DNA of 35,335 bases from Bacteroidota bacterium (GTDB lineage Bacteria; Bacteroidota; Bacteroidia; Bacteroidales; WCHB1-69). The position numbers and the translations under genes are program-made. Shown one piece after another: positions 25,850 to 34,376 of this stretch (its first letter is position 1; each line of letters starts with the position of its first letter). The notes under the pieces were generated by a model. That model searched no databases, was not told the origin of the DNA, and saw nothing but the letters and a program-made list of their open reading frames with translations. Location of the stretch: positions 1-35,335 of the forward strand of contig JAGVVH010000370.1 of assembly GCA_019135895.1 (NCBI GenBank), read 5' to 3'.

Positions 25850-26836
25850 ATGTCCCTAGAAAAAATTTGGAAAGAAATTGTCAGAAAGGCAAGTCAAAAT
25901 AATACGTTAAGAAGAATATACAAATTCTTCAATAAATTAGTACTCCCCGGTTTTCAAGGAGTTCCATTTCTGGAAGTGATGAGATTTTTCATAGAATCCC
26001 TTTTTAAGGGGATCCTATTTCAGCGGGCTGCAGCCATGACCTATAGACTCTTTATTTCAATCATTCCTTTGCTGATGGCACTATTTGCTGCTATTTCATT
26101 TTTGGATGAATCAATAAGACTTGAGTTGCTTGATCTAATTCAGTCTATGGTTCCCGACTACACCTGGCCGGCTATATCAGGAATTATATCGGGTGTGATT
26201 ATGAAACAAAACGGAGCACTGCTTTATTCTTCCTTTGGCATTGGAATTTACCTTACACTCCTTAGCTTAAATTCGATTGTAGCAACATTAAATATTACCT
26301 ATTTTAAAATTCAGACCAGAAATCTCTTCCAACAGTTATTAGTAAGTTTGATTCTTCTCATTGTTATAGGAGTTATTATTATTTTGGGAATTGGAATTTT
26401 CATTGGAACCTCTTATGCCATAAACTATATTAACAATACTATTGAAGTTCCTCCTGCAATATACTCTTTTTCTATTGCAGCTTTAAAATGGATACTTCTG
26501 GCCGTCTTGGCTTATATATCTATCTCCAGCCTGTTTTATGTTGCCCCTTTGAACAAAAAGAATTTTAAATTTTTTTCAGCCGGTTCAACTTTTTCCACTG
26601 TGATGCTCATAATTTTACTCTATGCCCTTAATTTCTATTTTTACTATTTCCCTACTTATAATCTGATATATGGTTCTATCGGGGCACTTTTTGCCATTTT
26701 ACTTTGGATTTACTGGAGTTCAACTATTATTCTGATTGGATTTGACCTCAACGTCAGTATCTATGTAGCTAAGCAAAAAATGAAAGAAAATGGAGATATT
26801 ATACTTGAAAGCACTTTAACAGATTCTTCTCTTTAA
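25850..26836 (+). CDS. YihY/BrkB-family inner membrane protein
   Basis: A 328-residue protein with about six membrane helices. The family signature is seen near residue 60 (RAAAMTYRLFISIIPLLMAL) and in the last helices (YGSIGALFAILLWIYWSS, then LIGFDLNVSI). Older literature called the family ribonuclease BN, but that assignment was withdrawn. The function is uncertain; transport or envelope roles have been proposed. It follows the DUF748 gene by 58 bp. Confidence 0.85.
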   Translation: MSLEKIWKEIVRKASQNNTLRRIYKFFNKLVLPGFQGVPFLEVMRFFIESLFKGILFQRAAAMTYRLFISIIPLLMALFAAISFLDESIRLELLDLIQSMVPDYTWPAISGIISGVIMKQNGALLYSSFGIGIYLTLLSLNSIVATLNITYFKIQTRNLFQQLLVSLILLIVIGVIIILGIGIFIGTSYAINYINNTIEVPPAIYSFSIAALKWILLAVLAYISISSLFYVAPLNKKNFKFFSAGSTFSTVMLIILLYALNFYFYYFPTYNLIYGSIGALFAILLWIYWSSTIILIGFDLNVSIYVAKQKMKENGDIILESTLTDSSL

Positions 26837-26851
26837 TCTATTAAAATCGGC

Positions 26852-26859
26852 TATTTTTG
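26852..26859 (+). promoter_or_regulatory. -7 promoter element (TATTTTTG) for the BASS-like transporter
   Basis: TATTTTTG matches TAnnTTTG and lies 28 bases before the start codon. It sits within an 8-bp inverted repeat (26841-26848 with 26859-26866), which may be an operator or a weak terminator of the upstream gene. Confidence 0.45.
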
Positions 26860-26887
26860 ATTTTAAAAAACTTTTATTCCTTTATAA

Positions 26888-27778
26888 ATGAATCATTTTC
26901 GAAATTTAGTACTTCCTGTTTCTATTATTATTGGGATATTTTTTCACAGCTATTTTGATAGACTTACTCCTTTAATTCCATCTTTGATTTTTGCCTTGCT
27001 ATTTATTTCTTTCTCCAACATCGAATTAAAAAAAATGAAAGTTTCGATGTTTCATTTTCAACTAATTCTCTTTCAACTAATTTTCAGTTTAGGAATCTAT
27101 TTTATTCTCAAATTATATGATGAATCTATTGCCCAAGGAGTATTGGTGACAGTATTAACCCCCACGGCTACTTCGGCAGTAGTAATTGCTGTCATGCTGG
27201 GAGCGAATCTTAACACAATGGTTTCTTACACTTTATTTTGTAATCTGATAGTGGCTATTGTTGCTCCTATTCTGTTTTCATTTATCGGAGAACAGATTAA
27301 TATTGGGTTCTGGGCATCTTTCTGGCTCATTTTCAAAAAAGTATTTCCAATTCTGGTTCTTCCACTTTTTTTTGCTTTAGCAATAAAATATATTTCACCA
27401 AGAACCAATCGCTATATTGCGAAACATCAAAATATATCTTTTTATATCTGGGCTGTTTCACTTACCATCGTTGTAGGAAGAACTATTGATTTTATATATA
27501 AACAAGGGACTTCCAAAATTGGACTCATGATTATGATGGGAATCATATCAATAGTTCTTTGCTTCATTCAATTTTCATACGGCAGATATATTGGGAAAAA
27601 ATATGGAGATGTTGTTGCGGGCGGACAATCACTGGGTCAAAAAAATACCGTTCTTGCTATCTGGATGGCCCAAAGTTATCTCTTGCCATTATCTTCTGTC
27701 ATCCCGGCACTCTACGTAATATGGCAAAATTTGTTCAATAGTTATCAACTATGGAAGAAAAACAGAAAAAAAGGATAA
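26888..27778 (+). CDS. BASS-family (bile acid:sodium symporter-like) transporter
   Basis: A 296-residue protein with roughly nine hydrophobic segments. Two stretches resemble the family's crossover regions: TPTATSAVVIAVMLGANLN, and GGQSLGQKNTVLAIWMAQSY near residue 245. BASS members carry organic anions with sodium; Bacteroidota copies are of unknown substrate. Length is near the family norm. It is last in the gene run before the ETF genes and has its own likely promoter. The AEC auxin-carrier type was considered and is less likely. Confidence 0.65.
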   Translation: MNHFRNLVLPVSIIIGIFFHSYFDRLTPLIPSLIFALLFISFSNIELKKMKVSMFHFQLILFQLIFSLGIYFILKLYDESIAQGVLVTVLTPTATSAVVIAVMLGANLNTMVSYTLFCNLIVAIVAPILFSFIGEQINIGFWASFWLIFKKVFPILVLPLFFALAIKYISPRTNRYIAKHQNISFYIWAVSLTIVVGRTIDFIYKQGTSKIGLMIMMGIISIVLCFIQFSYGRYIGKKYGDVVAGGQSLGQKNTVLAIWMAQSYLLPLSSVIPALYVIWQNLFNSYQLWKKNRKKG

Positions 27779-27785
27779 GATTTCT

Positions 27786-27793
27786 TATATTTG
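27786..27793 (+). promoter_or_regulatory. -7-like element (TATATTTG) at the head of the gap before the ETF genes
   Basis: TATATTTG matches TAnnTTTG but lies about 244 bases before the next gene and just 8 bases after the transporter stop. If used, it would give a leader of about 240 nt. The gap holds no convincing gene: a 29-codon frame from an ATG near 27889 looks random. No -33 partner is evident. Confidence 0.3.
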
Positions 27794-28036
27794 CATCCTG
27801 TTTTAAAACTAATAAAAAATCTCTTGAATCATAACATAATTACTTCCTCTTTCCAATAATAATCCTTACTTTATCTTTCTCCGGGTATATGACAATTAAT
27901 GAAATTCAAAATAAAAAAGAGTATAATATTTTTCTACCACTGCAAGTCTTTTCTCTTCATTATATTGAAATATTTTAGCCACAATTCTTGATAATCAATA
28001 ATTTTACATTTATAATTTTAAATAGCAAATCTTATA

Positions 28037-29698
28037 ATGAGTAGTAATAATGAAACCATACAGACAGATGTTTTAATAGTCGGAGCAGGTCCTGCCGGGT
28101 TAGCCACCGCCATTCATTTAGCTGAAATTTTAAAACAAAGAGGGCGGAACCAACGAATCATGATTATTGAAAAAGGGAGCTCAGTTGGAAGCCATATATT
28201 GTCAGGCGCCTTGGTAAAACCTTCTGTATTTAAAGAATTACTTTCGGATAGTGATTATGCTGAAATACCTTTCATTACAAAAGTTAGAAAAGACAGAACA
28301 GTTTTGCTTTCAGAAAAAAGATCTCTCAAACTGCCATTTCACGCTCCTTACATGAGTAATAAAGGAAATTATATTGCCTCTTTGGGACAAATATGTAAAT
28401 TTTTGGCTTCAAAAGCAGAAAAAAAGGGGGTGGAAATATATCCGGGATTTGCAGTTGATGAACTTTTATATAAAGGTGATAAGGTCATCGGGGCAAAAAC
28501 TAAAGACACCGGAGTTGATCATGAAGGAAAGCATTTAGAAAACTACCAGCCCGGCACCCGCATTGAAGCCAGAATTACAATCCTTGCCGAAGGTTCACGA
28601 GGAAGTCTGACAAAATCACTCATCAAAAAATATAAACTTGACAAAGATTCAAACCCACAGATTTACTCATTGGGTTGTAAGGAATTATGGTCTGTTCCTG
28701 AAAAGAATATCAAACCCGGGGAGACTTACCACACCATGGGATTTCCTTTTAAACATGAAGAGTTTGGAGGCGGTTTTATTTATGGACTTACAGAAAACAG
28801 AGTGGCCATCGGGTTGGTGGTCGGCCTTGATTATCATGATCCCGGTTATGATATTCACAGAGCCTTCCAGATATGGAAAACATCTGCTTTTGTCTCTAAA
28901 TTTCTAAAAGGGGGAAAATTGTTGGAATACGGAGCTAAAACACTTCCCGAAGGTGGTTATTACAGTATTCCGAAATTATATGTTGACAATGCCTTAATTG
29001 TAGGAGATAGTGCAGGCTTGATATCAATGCCTGCATTAAAGGGGATTCATTTGGCAGTAAAATCAGGGATGCTGGCGGCAGAAACTGCTGCTGATGCGCT
29101 CTCCATAATGGATACATCCGAAAATATTCTTCAAAAATATCAGCTTTCCTTGAACAAAAGTATTATAGGAAAAGAACTTTATCCCGTTCGCAACTTCAGA
29201 GAAAGCTTTTCTAAAGGGCTGATTTTAGGAGGAATCCGGTTCGGTACTCAGTTGATTACAGGAGGAGCAGGTTTTTCCGGAAGACTCGTTCCTCATGAAG
29301 ATTTCCAAAGAACTCATAAAATGAGCGATTATAAGAACAAACCATTTTTAGAAAGATTCAGCAATAAACAAGAATATGATAAAACATTGACATTTGATAA
29401 AGAAACGGATATTTTTTATTCAGGAGTTCATCATGACGAGCAACAAAAATGTCATTTGCTGATTAAAGATAGAGAAGAGTTCAGTGCCATAAACATTGAA
29501 CAATACGGAGCTCCCTGTCAATACTTTTGCCCTGCTGAAGTTTATGAACTTCATGTAGATAAAACCGGGAAAAAAGAGATAAGAATTCACGCGGAAAATT
29601 GTTTACATTGTAAAACCTGTGATATTAAATCTCCCGAAAGGGGAATAACCTGGACAGTTCCAAACGGGGATAACGGTCCCGAATATCAAAACATGTAA
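28037..29698 (+). CDS. Electron transfer flavoprotein-quinone oxidoreductase
   Basis: A 553-residue membrane-bound flavoprotein that passes electrons from ETF to the quinone pool. An FAD Rossmann motif, VGAGPAGLATAIHLAE, is near residues 15-30, followed by GSHILSGALV. The C-terminal 4Fe-4S domain is clear: CPAEVYEL, then ENCLHCKTCDIKSPERG, and a final GPEYQNM, all very close to mitochondrial ETF-QO. Length is typical of bacterial forms (human 617 with targeting peptide). It can also be viewed as FixC with FixX fused on. It is 20 bp upstream of the single-chain ETF, a clear functional pair. Confidence 0.93.
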   Translation: MSSNNETIQTDVLIVGAGPAGLATAIHLAEILKQRGRNQRIMIIEKGSSVGSHILSGALVKPSVFKELLSDSDYAEIPFITKVRKDRTVLLSEKRSLKLPFHAPYMSNKGNYIASLGQICKFLASKAEKKGVEIYPGFAVDELLYKGDKVIGAKTKDTGVDHEGKHLENYQPGTRIEARITILAEGSRGSLTKSLIKKYKLDKDSNPQIYSLGCKELWSVPEKNIKPGETYHTMGFPFKHEEFGGGFIYGLTENRVAIGLVVGLDYHDPGYDIHRAFQIWKTSAFVSKFLKGGKLLEYGAKTLPEGGYYSIPKLYVDNALIVGDSAGLISMPALKGIHLAVKSGMLAAETAADALSIMDTSENILQKYQLSLNKSIIGKELYPVRNFRESFSKGLILGGIRFGTQLITGGAGFSGRLVPHEDFQRTHKMSDYKNKPFLERFSNKQEYDKTLTFDKETDIFYSGVHHDEQQKCHLLIKDREEFSAINIEQYGAPCQYFCPAEVYELHVDKTGKKEIRIHAENCLHCKTCDIKSPERGITWTVPNGDNGPEYQNM

Positions 29699-29718
29699 TT
29701 AAAGAAAGAAATATAAAA

Positions 29719-31656
29719 ATGGCTTTAACGATTATTAGTCTAATTAAACAGGTTCCTCTTGCTGGCGAAATGCGAATGGGAGAAGATGGCCTGATGGAAC
29801 GCTCAAAAGCAAAATCAATCATTAATATTGATTGCCAATTTGGTCTTGAAGCAGGATTACAACTCAAAAAAGAACATCCCGATGCCAAATTGATAGTTTG
29901 TTCCATGGGACCCAAATCATTTGAAAGTTCTCTTAAAAAAGCAATTTCCATAGGCTATGATGAGGCATACCTCCTCTCAGACCGTAAACTTGGCGGCAGC
30001 GATACCTACGTCACTGGCATGGCAATCTCCACAATGCTTAAGCATTTGGGGTTCACAAAAGATTCTAAAGAACCATTCATAATATTTACAGGTAGACAAA
30101 CCAGCGATGGTGATACGGCACATGTTCCTTCACAAATAGCGGAAAATATTGGAATTCCTCAGGCAACTTTTGTAGAGAATGTAAAAGCAGACGAATCAGG
30201 AAATATTATCGCCAAACGAATTATTGAAGGTGGATATCAATTGCTTAAATTGCCATTTCCATGTGTTATTTCTATGACTCCAACAGGCATTCCACCGCGC
30301 AAACCCTCATTGTCAGGAGCTGTAAAAGCTCACAATATGAAAATAAACACTTTCAGTATTGAAGATATTGGACTGAATGGTGAAAAAACGGGAATTGCGG
30401 GTTCTCCGACTATTGTATCCAAAGTTATTGATATTGTTAGCGAACGTCCGCCTGTTAAAATGTCTGAAGGTCATAATGAAGTAGCTTTGGTTGATAATTT
30501 CATCGAAAAATTTAAGATTGGCAGCCATTATTATGAAAAGAAGGAAAAAGCTGTAAAGAAAGAGATTCAATCTTCTGATTTTCCTGTAAAAGATTTCAGA
30601 AATGGTGCCAGTGGAATACTCACCTGGGCAGAAATCACGAATGGAGCTATATCCAGACCTTCCCTGGAATTGCTAACTCCGGCAAGAGCGCTGGCATCAC
30701 AGTTGGGCGAAAATACAAGAGTGATGACACTAATGATCGGAAAAAATGTTCAACCTTTAGCTCAAACTCTAATTGAGCATGGTTCTGATGAAGTTATTTT
30801 AGTAGAGAATGACAAACTTGAAGAATACTTAGTGTTACCTTTTTCCTCTATTTTTAACCAGATTATCAAGGAAAAAAATCCTGAAATTGCCCTTTTTGCT
30901 GCCACAACGTCAGGAAGAGAACTTGCCCCCAGAATAGGAATGAAAACGCAAAGTGGAGTAACAGCAGACTGCACCGGTCTGGAAATTGGGGAATACATTG
31001 ACAAGAAAAGAGAGCTTATTTTTAAACCAATTCTTGAATCTCGCAGACCGACTTACGGCGAAAGTAAACTTGCTACCATTCTCAGCTTTGTCTGTCCACA
31101 AATTTCGACGGCACGCCCGGGCACTTTCAAACTTCCCGATCGCGATGTTAACAGAAAAGGAGTAGTTTCAAATTTTAATGCCATTTTGGATCAAAGCGAT
31201 TTTGTTTCTGAGATTATCGATACCGTGAGAGGGGAAAGTGGATTATCTAATCTTTTTGAGGCTGATATTGTGGTTTCGGGAGGACGAGGGACAGCTATTG
31301 ACAATTTAGGATTGATAAAAGAACTGGTGGATGCTTTAATCAACAAAGGAATTAATGCCGAATGGGCTTGCAGCAGACCTGTTGTTGATGAAGGAATATC
31401 AGAGTATTCGAGGCAAATAGGTCAAACCGGTAAGACCATTCGTCCAAAAGTATATGTTGCAGTCGGGATATCCGGGGCTATTCAGCATCTCTCCGGAATG
31501 AAAGAGGCCGGCAAAGTGATTGCCATAAACCATAATCCAAAAGCTAATTTTTTTCATAATGCAGATTTTGGTATTGTTGGTGAATATCAAGACATTATTC
31601 CGGAATTAATAGAACGGGTAAAAGCAGGTTTTACATTTGGTATTGAACCAAAATAA
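29719..31656 (+). CDS. Single-chain electron transfer flavoprotein (EtfB-EtfA fusion)
   Basis: A 645-residue protein joining both ETF subunits. Residues 1 to about 250 are the beta subunit (ISLIKQVPLAGE, then GRQTSDGDTAHVPSQIAENI near 130, then TPTGIPPRKPSLSG). A linker of about 40 residues follows, then the alpha subunit from about 298 (ILTWAEITNGAISRPSLELL). The alpha FAD domain near 510-645 shows VVSGGRGT, GQTGKT and VAVGISGAIQHLSGM, with AINHNP. ETF is usually two separate chains. The beta D-G-D-T-A-x-V motif resembles electron-bifurcating ETFs. It takes electrons from acyl-CoA or similar dehydrogenases and hands them to the adjacent quinone oxidoreductase. No frameshift or stop lies in the linker. 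Confidence 0.93.
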   Translation: MALTIISLIKQVPLAGEMRMGEDGLMERSKAKSIINIDCQFGLEAGLQLKKEHPDAKLIVCSMGPKSFESSLKKAISIGYDEAYLLSDRKLGGSDTYVTGMAISTMLKHLGFTKDSKEPFIIFTGRQTSDGDTAHVPSQIAENIGIPQATFVENVKADESGNIIAKRIIEGGYQLLKLPFPCVISMTPTGIPPRKPSLSGAVKAHNMKINTFSIEDIGLNGEKTGIAGSPTIVSKVIDIVSERPPVKMSEGHNEVALVDNFIEKFKIGSHYYEKKEKAVKKEIQSSDFPVKDFRNGASGILTWAEITNGAISRPSLELLTPARALASQLGENTRVMTLMIGKNVQPLAQTLIEHGSDEVILVENDKLEEYLVLPFSSIFNQIIKEKNPEIALFAATTSGRELAPRIGMKTQSGVTADCTGLEIGEYIDKKRELIFKPILESRRPTYGESKLATILSFVCPQISTARPGTFKLPDRDVNRKGVVSNFNAILDQSDFVSEIIDTVRGESGLSNLFEADIVVSGGRGTAIDNLGLIKELVDALINKGINAEWACSRPVVDEGISEYSRQIGQTGKTIRPKVYVAVGISGAIQHLSGMKEAGKVIAINHNPKANFFHNADFGIVGEYQDIIPELIERVKAGFTFGIEPK

Positions 31657-31761
31657 AAGCAACTTGTTATTTGTAACCAATAAAAAATCTATTATAAATC
31701 GAAATAAAAATTGGTACTAAATAAGCTAATCTATTGATAATAAAAAACAATATAAATTTCT

Positions 31762-32166
31762 ATGAAATCAGTTTCACTTTGGACCCAAGATTTCCGATCA
31801 GTTGTTGATGATGGCAGAAATCATAGTGTTGTGGTAGATTTGCCATCAGCTAAAGGCGGAAGTAATGAGGGCCCTACTGGGATAGAATTATGCGTTATGA
31901 GTTTAAGTGGATGCATCGGGACTGTTTTTGCAATGATGGCTCAGAAAATGAGAATCAGTTTTACTAAAATGCAGGTAGAAGTCTTTGCAGAACAAGATAG
32001 CAATGCCTCCACTATCACAGATGTTTACTGTGTTCTTTCAATCCGGACGACAGATGAAAAAGAAAAAATCGAAAAATGCTTTGAACATACCATAAAGAAT
32101 TGTCCTGTTGGTGTTTTATTCCGCCAAGCAGGAATTGAAATTACAAGTGAAATAAACTATATATAA
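31762..32166 (+). CDS. OsmC/Ohr-family protein
   Basis: A 134-residue small protein with the two family cysteines, in LSGCIGTV (near residue 51) and NCPVGVLF (near 114). Such proteins reduce organic hydroperoxides through a thiol pair, though some family members have other or unknown roles. The N-terminal GPTGIELC part is typical of the group. Length is normal. It follows the ETF gene after about 105 bp and sits one base before the Mrp gene, implying a shared transcript. Confidence 0.85.
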   Translation: MKSVSLWTQDFRSVVDDGRNHSVVVDLPSAKGGSNEGPTGIELCVMSLSGCIGTVFAMMAQKMRISFTKMQVEVFAEQDSNASTITDVYCVLSIRTTDEKEKIEKCFEHTIKNCPVGVLFRQAGIEITSEINYI

Positions 32167-32167
32167 A

Positions 32168-32953
32168 ATGAATGCTTTTGAAAAAATTAATCTACCTGAC
32201 GTAAAAAATATAATTATTGTAGCTTCAGGAAAAGGTGGTGTGGGAAAATCGACTGTTTCTGCCAATTTGGCAATTGCCATGGCTCGTCAGGGCAAAAAAG
32301 TTGCCCTTGTTGATGCCGATATTTACGGTCCTTCCATCCCCAAAATGTTTGGAGTGGAAGATGCTCAACCGGAAGTTAGTGCTATTGAGAATAAGGAAAT
32401 TATGTTTCCCGTTGAAAAATATGGAGTTAAGATTATGTCTATCGGCTTCTTTATACCTAAATCCCATGGTTTAATATGGAGAGGACCTATGGCATCCAAT
32501 GTAATTTCACAACTCTTTGGAGATACTCAATGGGGAGAAATAGATTATATGATTATAGACTTCCCTCCCGGGACCGGAGATATTCAGCTTACTACTGTTC
32601 AGAAGTTACCTATTAACGGGGCCATTATTGTAACCACTCCTCAGGAAATAGCACTAAATGATGCAAGAAAAGCTGTTTCTATGTTTTCCAATAACGATAT
32701 TAACATCCCGATCATCGGAATTATTGAAAACATGTCCTGGTTTACTCCTCAATCACATCCTGATGAAAAATATTTTCTTTTTGGTCAAGGTGGAGGAGCA
32801 AAACTATCAGCAGAACTAAATTCAAAATTACTTGGACAAATTCCGTTAGTAGCTGAAGTTGGCGAAGCAGCCGATAAAGGACTAAGTGTTTTCAATCAGG
32901 AAAACCGGACTGTTGTGGAAGCTTTTGAAAAAATTGTCTTAAGTATTGTCTAG
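32168..32953 (+). CDS. Mrp/NBP35-family P-loop ATPase (ApbC type)
   Basis: A 261-residue iron-sulfur cluster carrier ATPase. The deviant Walker A, SGKGGVGKSTVSANLAIA, is near residues 19-36, with the ALVDADIYGPSIPKMFG switch and the IIDFPPGTGD Walker B-like motif. It lacks the N-terminal MIP18/DUF59 domain seen in many bacterial Mrp proteins, and the C-x-x-C pair expected after ENMS is absent (IENMSWFTPQSHP). The Fe-S carrier role is inferred from the family. One base separates it from osmC. Confidence 0.9.
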   Translation: MNAFEKINLPDVKNIIIVASGKGGVGKSTVSANLAIAMARQGKKVALVDADIYGPSIPKMFGVEDAQPEVSAIENKEIMFPVEKYGVKIMSIGFFIPKSHGLIWRGPMASNVISQLFGDTQWGEIDYMIIDFPPGTGDIQLTTVQKLPINGAIIVTTPQEIALNDARKAVSMFSNNDINIPIIGIIENMSWFTPQSHPDEKYFLFGQGGGAKLSAELNSKLLGQIPLVAEVGEAADKGLSVFNQENRTVVEAFEKIVLSIV

Positions 32954-32970
32954 CTTTCTAAAAACAGAAC

Positions 32971-32999
32971 TTAAGTTAATGAGTAAATAATTAACTTAA
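32971..32999. terminator. Weak bidirectional hairpin between mrp and the ZIP gene
   Basis: A 10-bp AT-rich inverted repeat (32971-32980 with 32990-32999) with a 9-nt loop lies between the convergent stops and overlaps the end of the ZIP gene. Low GC and a short T tract make it a weak candidate. Confidence 0.35.
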
Positions 33000-33821
33000 C
33001 GCCACATCCAATAACATCATCACTGCAAAACCAACCATTGTAGCAACTGTAGCGAGATCAGAATATTTTGAACGCTGTGATTCGGGAATTAATTCTTCCA
33101 CAATAACATATATCATTGCACCTGCAGCAAACGAGAGGGCATAAGGAAGAATATATGTCATGGAAGAGGCGATAACAGCTCCAACAACGGCTCCAATAAT
33201 TTCAACCACTCCGGAGAGTTGACCGAAGAAGAAACTTTTTCTGGCGGAAAACCCTTCACTTTTGAGAGGAGCTGAAACAGCAAAACCTTCGGGGATATTT
33301 TGAATTCCAATTCCCAGAGCAAGTGAAATGGCACCCATTATGCTAACAGAATCAACTCCTCCTGTCAGAGCACCAAATGCCACGCCTACTGCCAACCCTT
33401 CGGGAAAGTTATGAATAGTGACCGCAATAATCATCAGCCACGACCGCTTCAATTTTGTTTTAGGACCTTCAATTTCATCATTTGAAGCACCGGGGTGAAG
33501 ATGAGGAATTAGCAAATCGACAAATCTAAGAAATATTCCTCCCAATGCAAAACCGACAATTGCAGGAACCCAGGGAATTAATCCATCACTTTTAGCCATG
33601 TCAATAGAAGGTAATAATAGGGAGAAAAAAACAGCGGCCAACATAATTCCGGCTGCAAAACCTATCATTACCGTAAAAGCTTTGGGAGTTACAGTTTTAA
33701 AAAACAGCACTAAGGAAGCACCAAGAGCAGTCATAAACCATGTAAAAACTCCTGCTATCAATGCTTGCCATACCACCTTCAGAGATAAAAACCAATCAAC
33801 TAAAGTAATAGATGTCAACAT
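32991..33821 (-). CDS. ZIP-family metal transporter
   Basis: A 276-residue protein with about eight membrane helices that would import zinc or other divalent metals. The signature motifs are HNFPEGLAVGVAFG (near residue 137) and IQNIPEGFAVSAPL (near 174), giving the paired metal-binding site of ZIP proteins. A variable cytoplasmic loop near residue 110 carries an H-L-H segment. Length is normal. It is convergent with mrp and 24 bases downstream of the small sorting-domain gene. Confidence 0.92.
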   Translation of the reverse strand: MLTSITLVDWFLSLKVVWQALIAGVFTWFMTALGASLVLFFKTVTPKAFTVMIGFAAGIMLAAVFFSLLLPSIDMAKSDGLIPWVPAIVGFALGGIFLRFVDLLIPHLHPGASNDEIEGPKTKLKRSWLMIIAVTIHNFPEGLAVGVAFGALTGGVDSVSIMGAISLALGIGIQNIPEGFAVSAPLKSEGFSARKSFFFGQLSGVVEIIGAVVGAVIASSMTYILPYALSFAAGAMIYVIVEELIPESQRSKYSDLATVATMVGFAVMMLLDVALS

Positions 33822-33845
33822 TATATATCAATTTTGGGTTAGAAC

Positions 33846-34235
33846 TTACTTTTTCACTATTTGAAAAATCTTCATCAACTCTCCTTTATTTAAAATTTTA
33901 AGATAATAAGTTCCAGTAGAGAGATTTTCTATCGGTATGATGGTGTACATTTCAATAATAAAGTGATGTTTTAACAAATTTCCGCTGCTATCATAAAGAT
34001 TGGCTTCATAGTTTAGAGAAGTTTGCTCATCATTTACTATCAACTCAAAATAATTATCCGTTGGATTTTGATAAACAACAGCCGAAAGCGAAATTCCGGG
34101 TTGATTATCAACCCCCAGTACAGATATTTCGTATGGATTTTCAACTCTTATTTTTTTGTTTTTTGATTTACCGGACTGTGAATACGAGGGGTAAGCCATT
34201 GAAAGAGCTATTATTAATAATAAAATATTTCTCAT
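33846..34235 (-). CDS. Minimal secreted protein consisting of a signal peptide and a T9SS sorting domain
   Basis: A 129-residue protein. A signal peptide (MRNILLLIIALSMAYPSYSQ) and a short basic linker are followed directly by a type A-like sorting domain (about 45-129). The domain shows VVYQNPTDNYFELIV, an N-L-Y-D-S-S-G-N-L-L strand, and a final S-T-G-T-Y-Y-L-K-I-L, basic tail. There is no cargo domain. The start at ATG 34235 is chosen over a TTG at 34256, which would overlap the -7 element. It may be a reduced cargo gene or act on its own at the surface. It reads towards the ZIP gene. Confidence 0.75.
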   Translation of the reverse strand: MRNILLLIIALSMAYPSYSQSGKSKNKKIRVENPYEISVLGVDNQPGISLSAVVYQNPTDNYFELIVNDEQTSLNYEANLYDSSGNLLKHHFIIEMYTIIPIENLSTGTYYLKILNKGELMKIFQIVKK

Positions 34236-34253
34236 TCTTACTTTTTTTATTGG

Positions 34254-34261
34254 CAAATTTA
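34254..34261 (-). promoter_or_regulatory. -7 promoter element (TAAATTTG) for the small T9SS-domain gene
   Basis: Read on the minus strand, TAAATTTG matches TAnnTTTG and lies 18 bases before the chosen ATG. No -33 partner is clear. Confidence 0.45.
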
Positions 34262-34305
34262 CAGAAAATAATTAAGCACTATTACTTTCAACAACAAAAC
34301 CTATA

Positions 34306-34325
34306 GAGGTATAAATAGGTATAAA
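34306..34325 (+). repeat. Two direct copies of a 10-bp sequence upstream of the acyl-CoA synthetase gene
   Basis: The sequence AGGTATAAA occurs at 34307-34315 and 34317-34325, one DNA turn apart. This places both copies just upstream of the -7 element of the synthetase gene and over its -33 region, so they could be a regulator site. It may also be chance in AT-rich DNA. Confidence 0.35.
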
Positions 34326-34347
34326 AAGCTATATTTAGATTTTTTGT

Positions 34348-34355
34348 TATTTTTG
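34348..34355 (+). promoter_or_regulatory. -7 promoter element (TATTTTTG) for the acyl-CoA synthetase gene
   Basis: TATTTTTG matches TAnnTTTG and lies 21 bases before the start codon. No TTTG is found at the expected -33 position; the direct repeats described above occupy that region. Confidence 0.55.
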
Positions 34356-34376
34356 CATCAAAATAAAATAAAAAAG

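Noticed and set aside
27889..27978. 29-codon frame in the gap before the ETF genes
   Set aside because: It has no family-like composition and no initiation context; it is probably chance.
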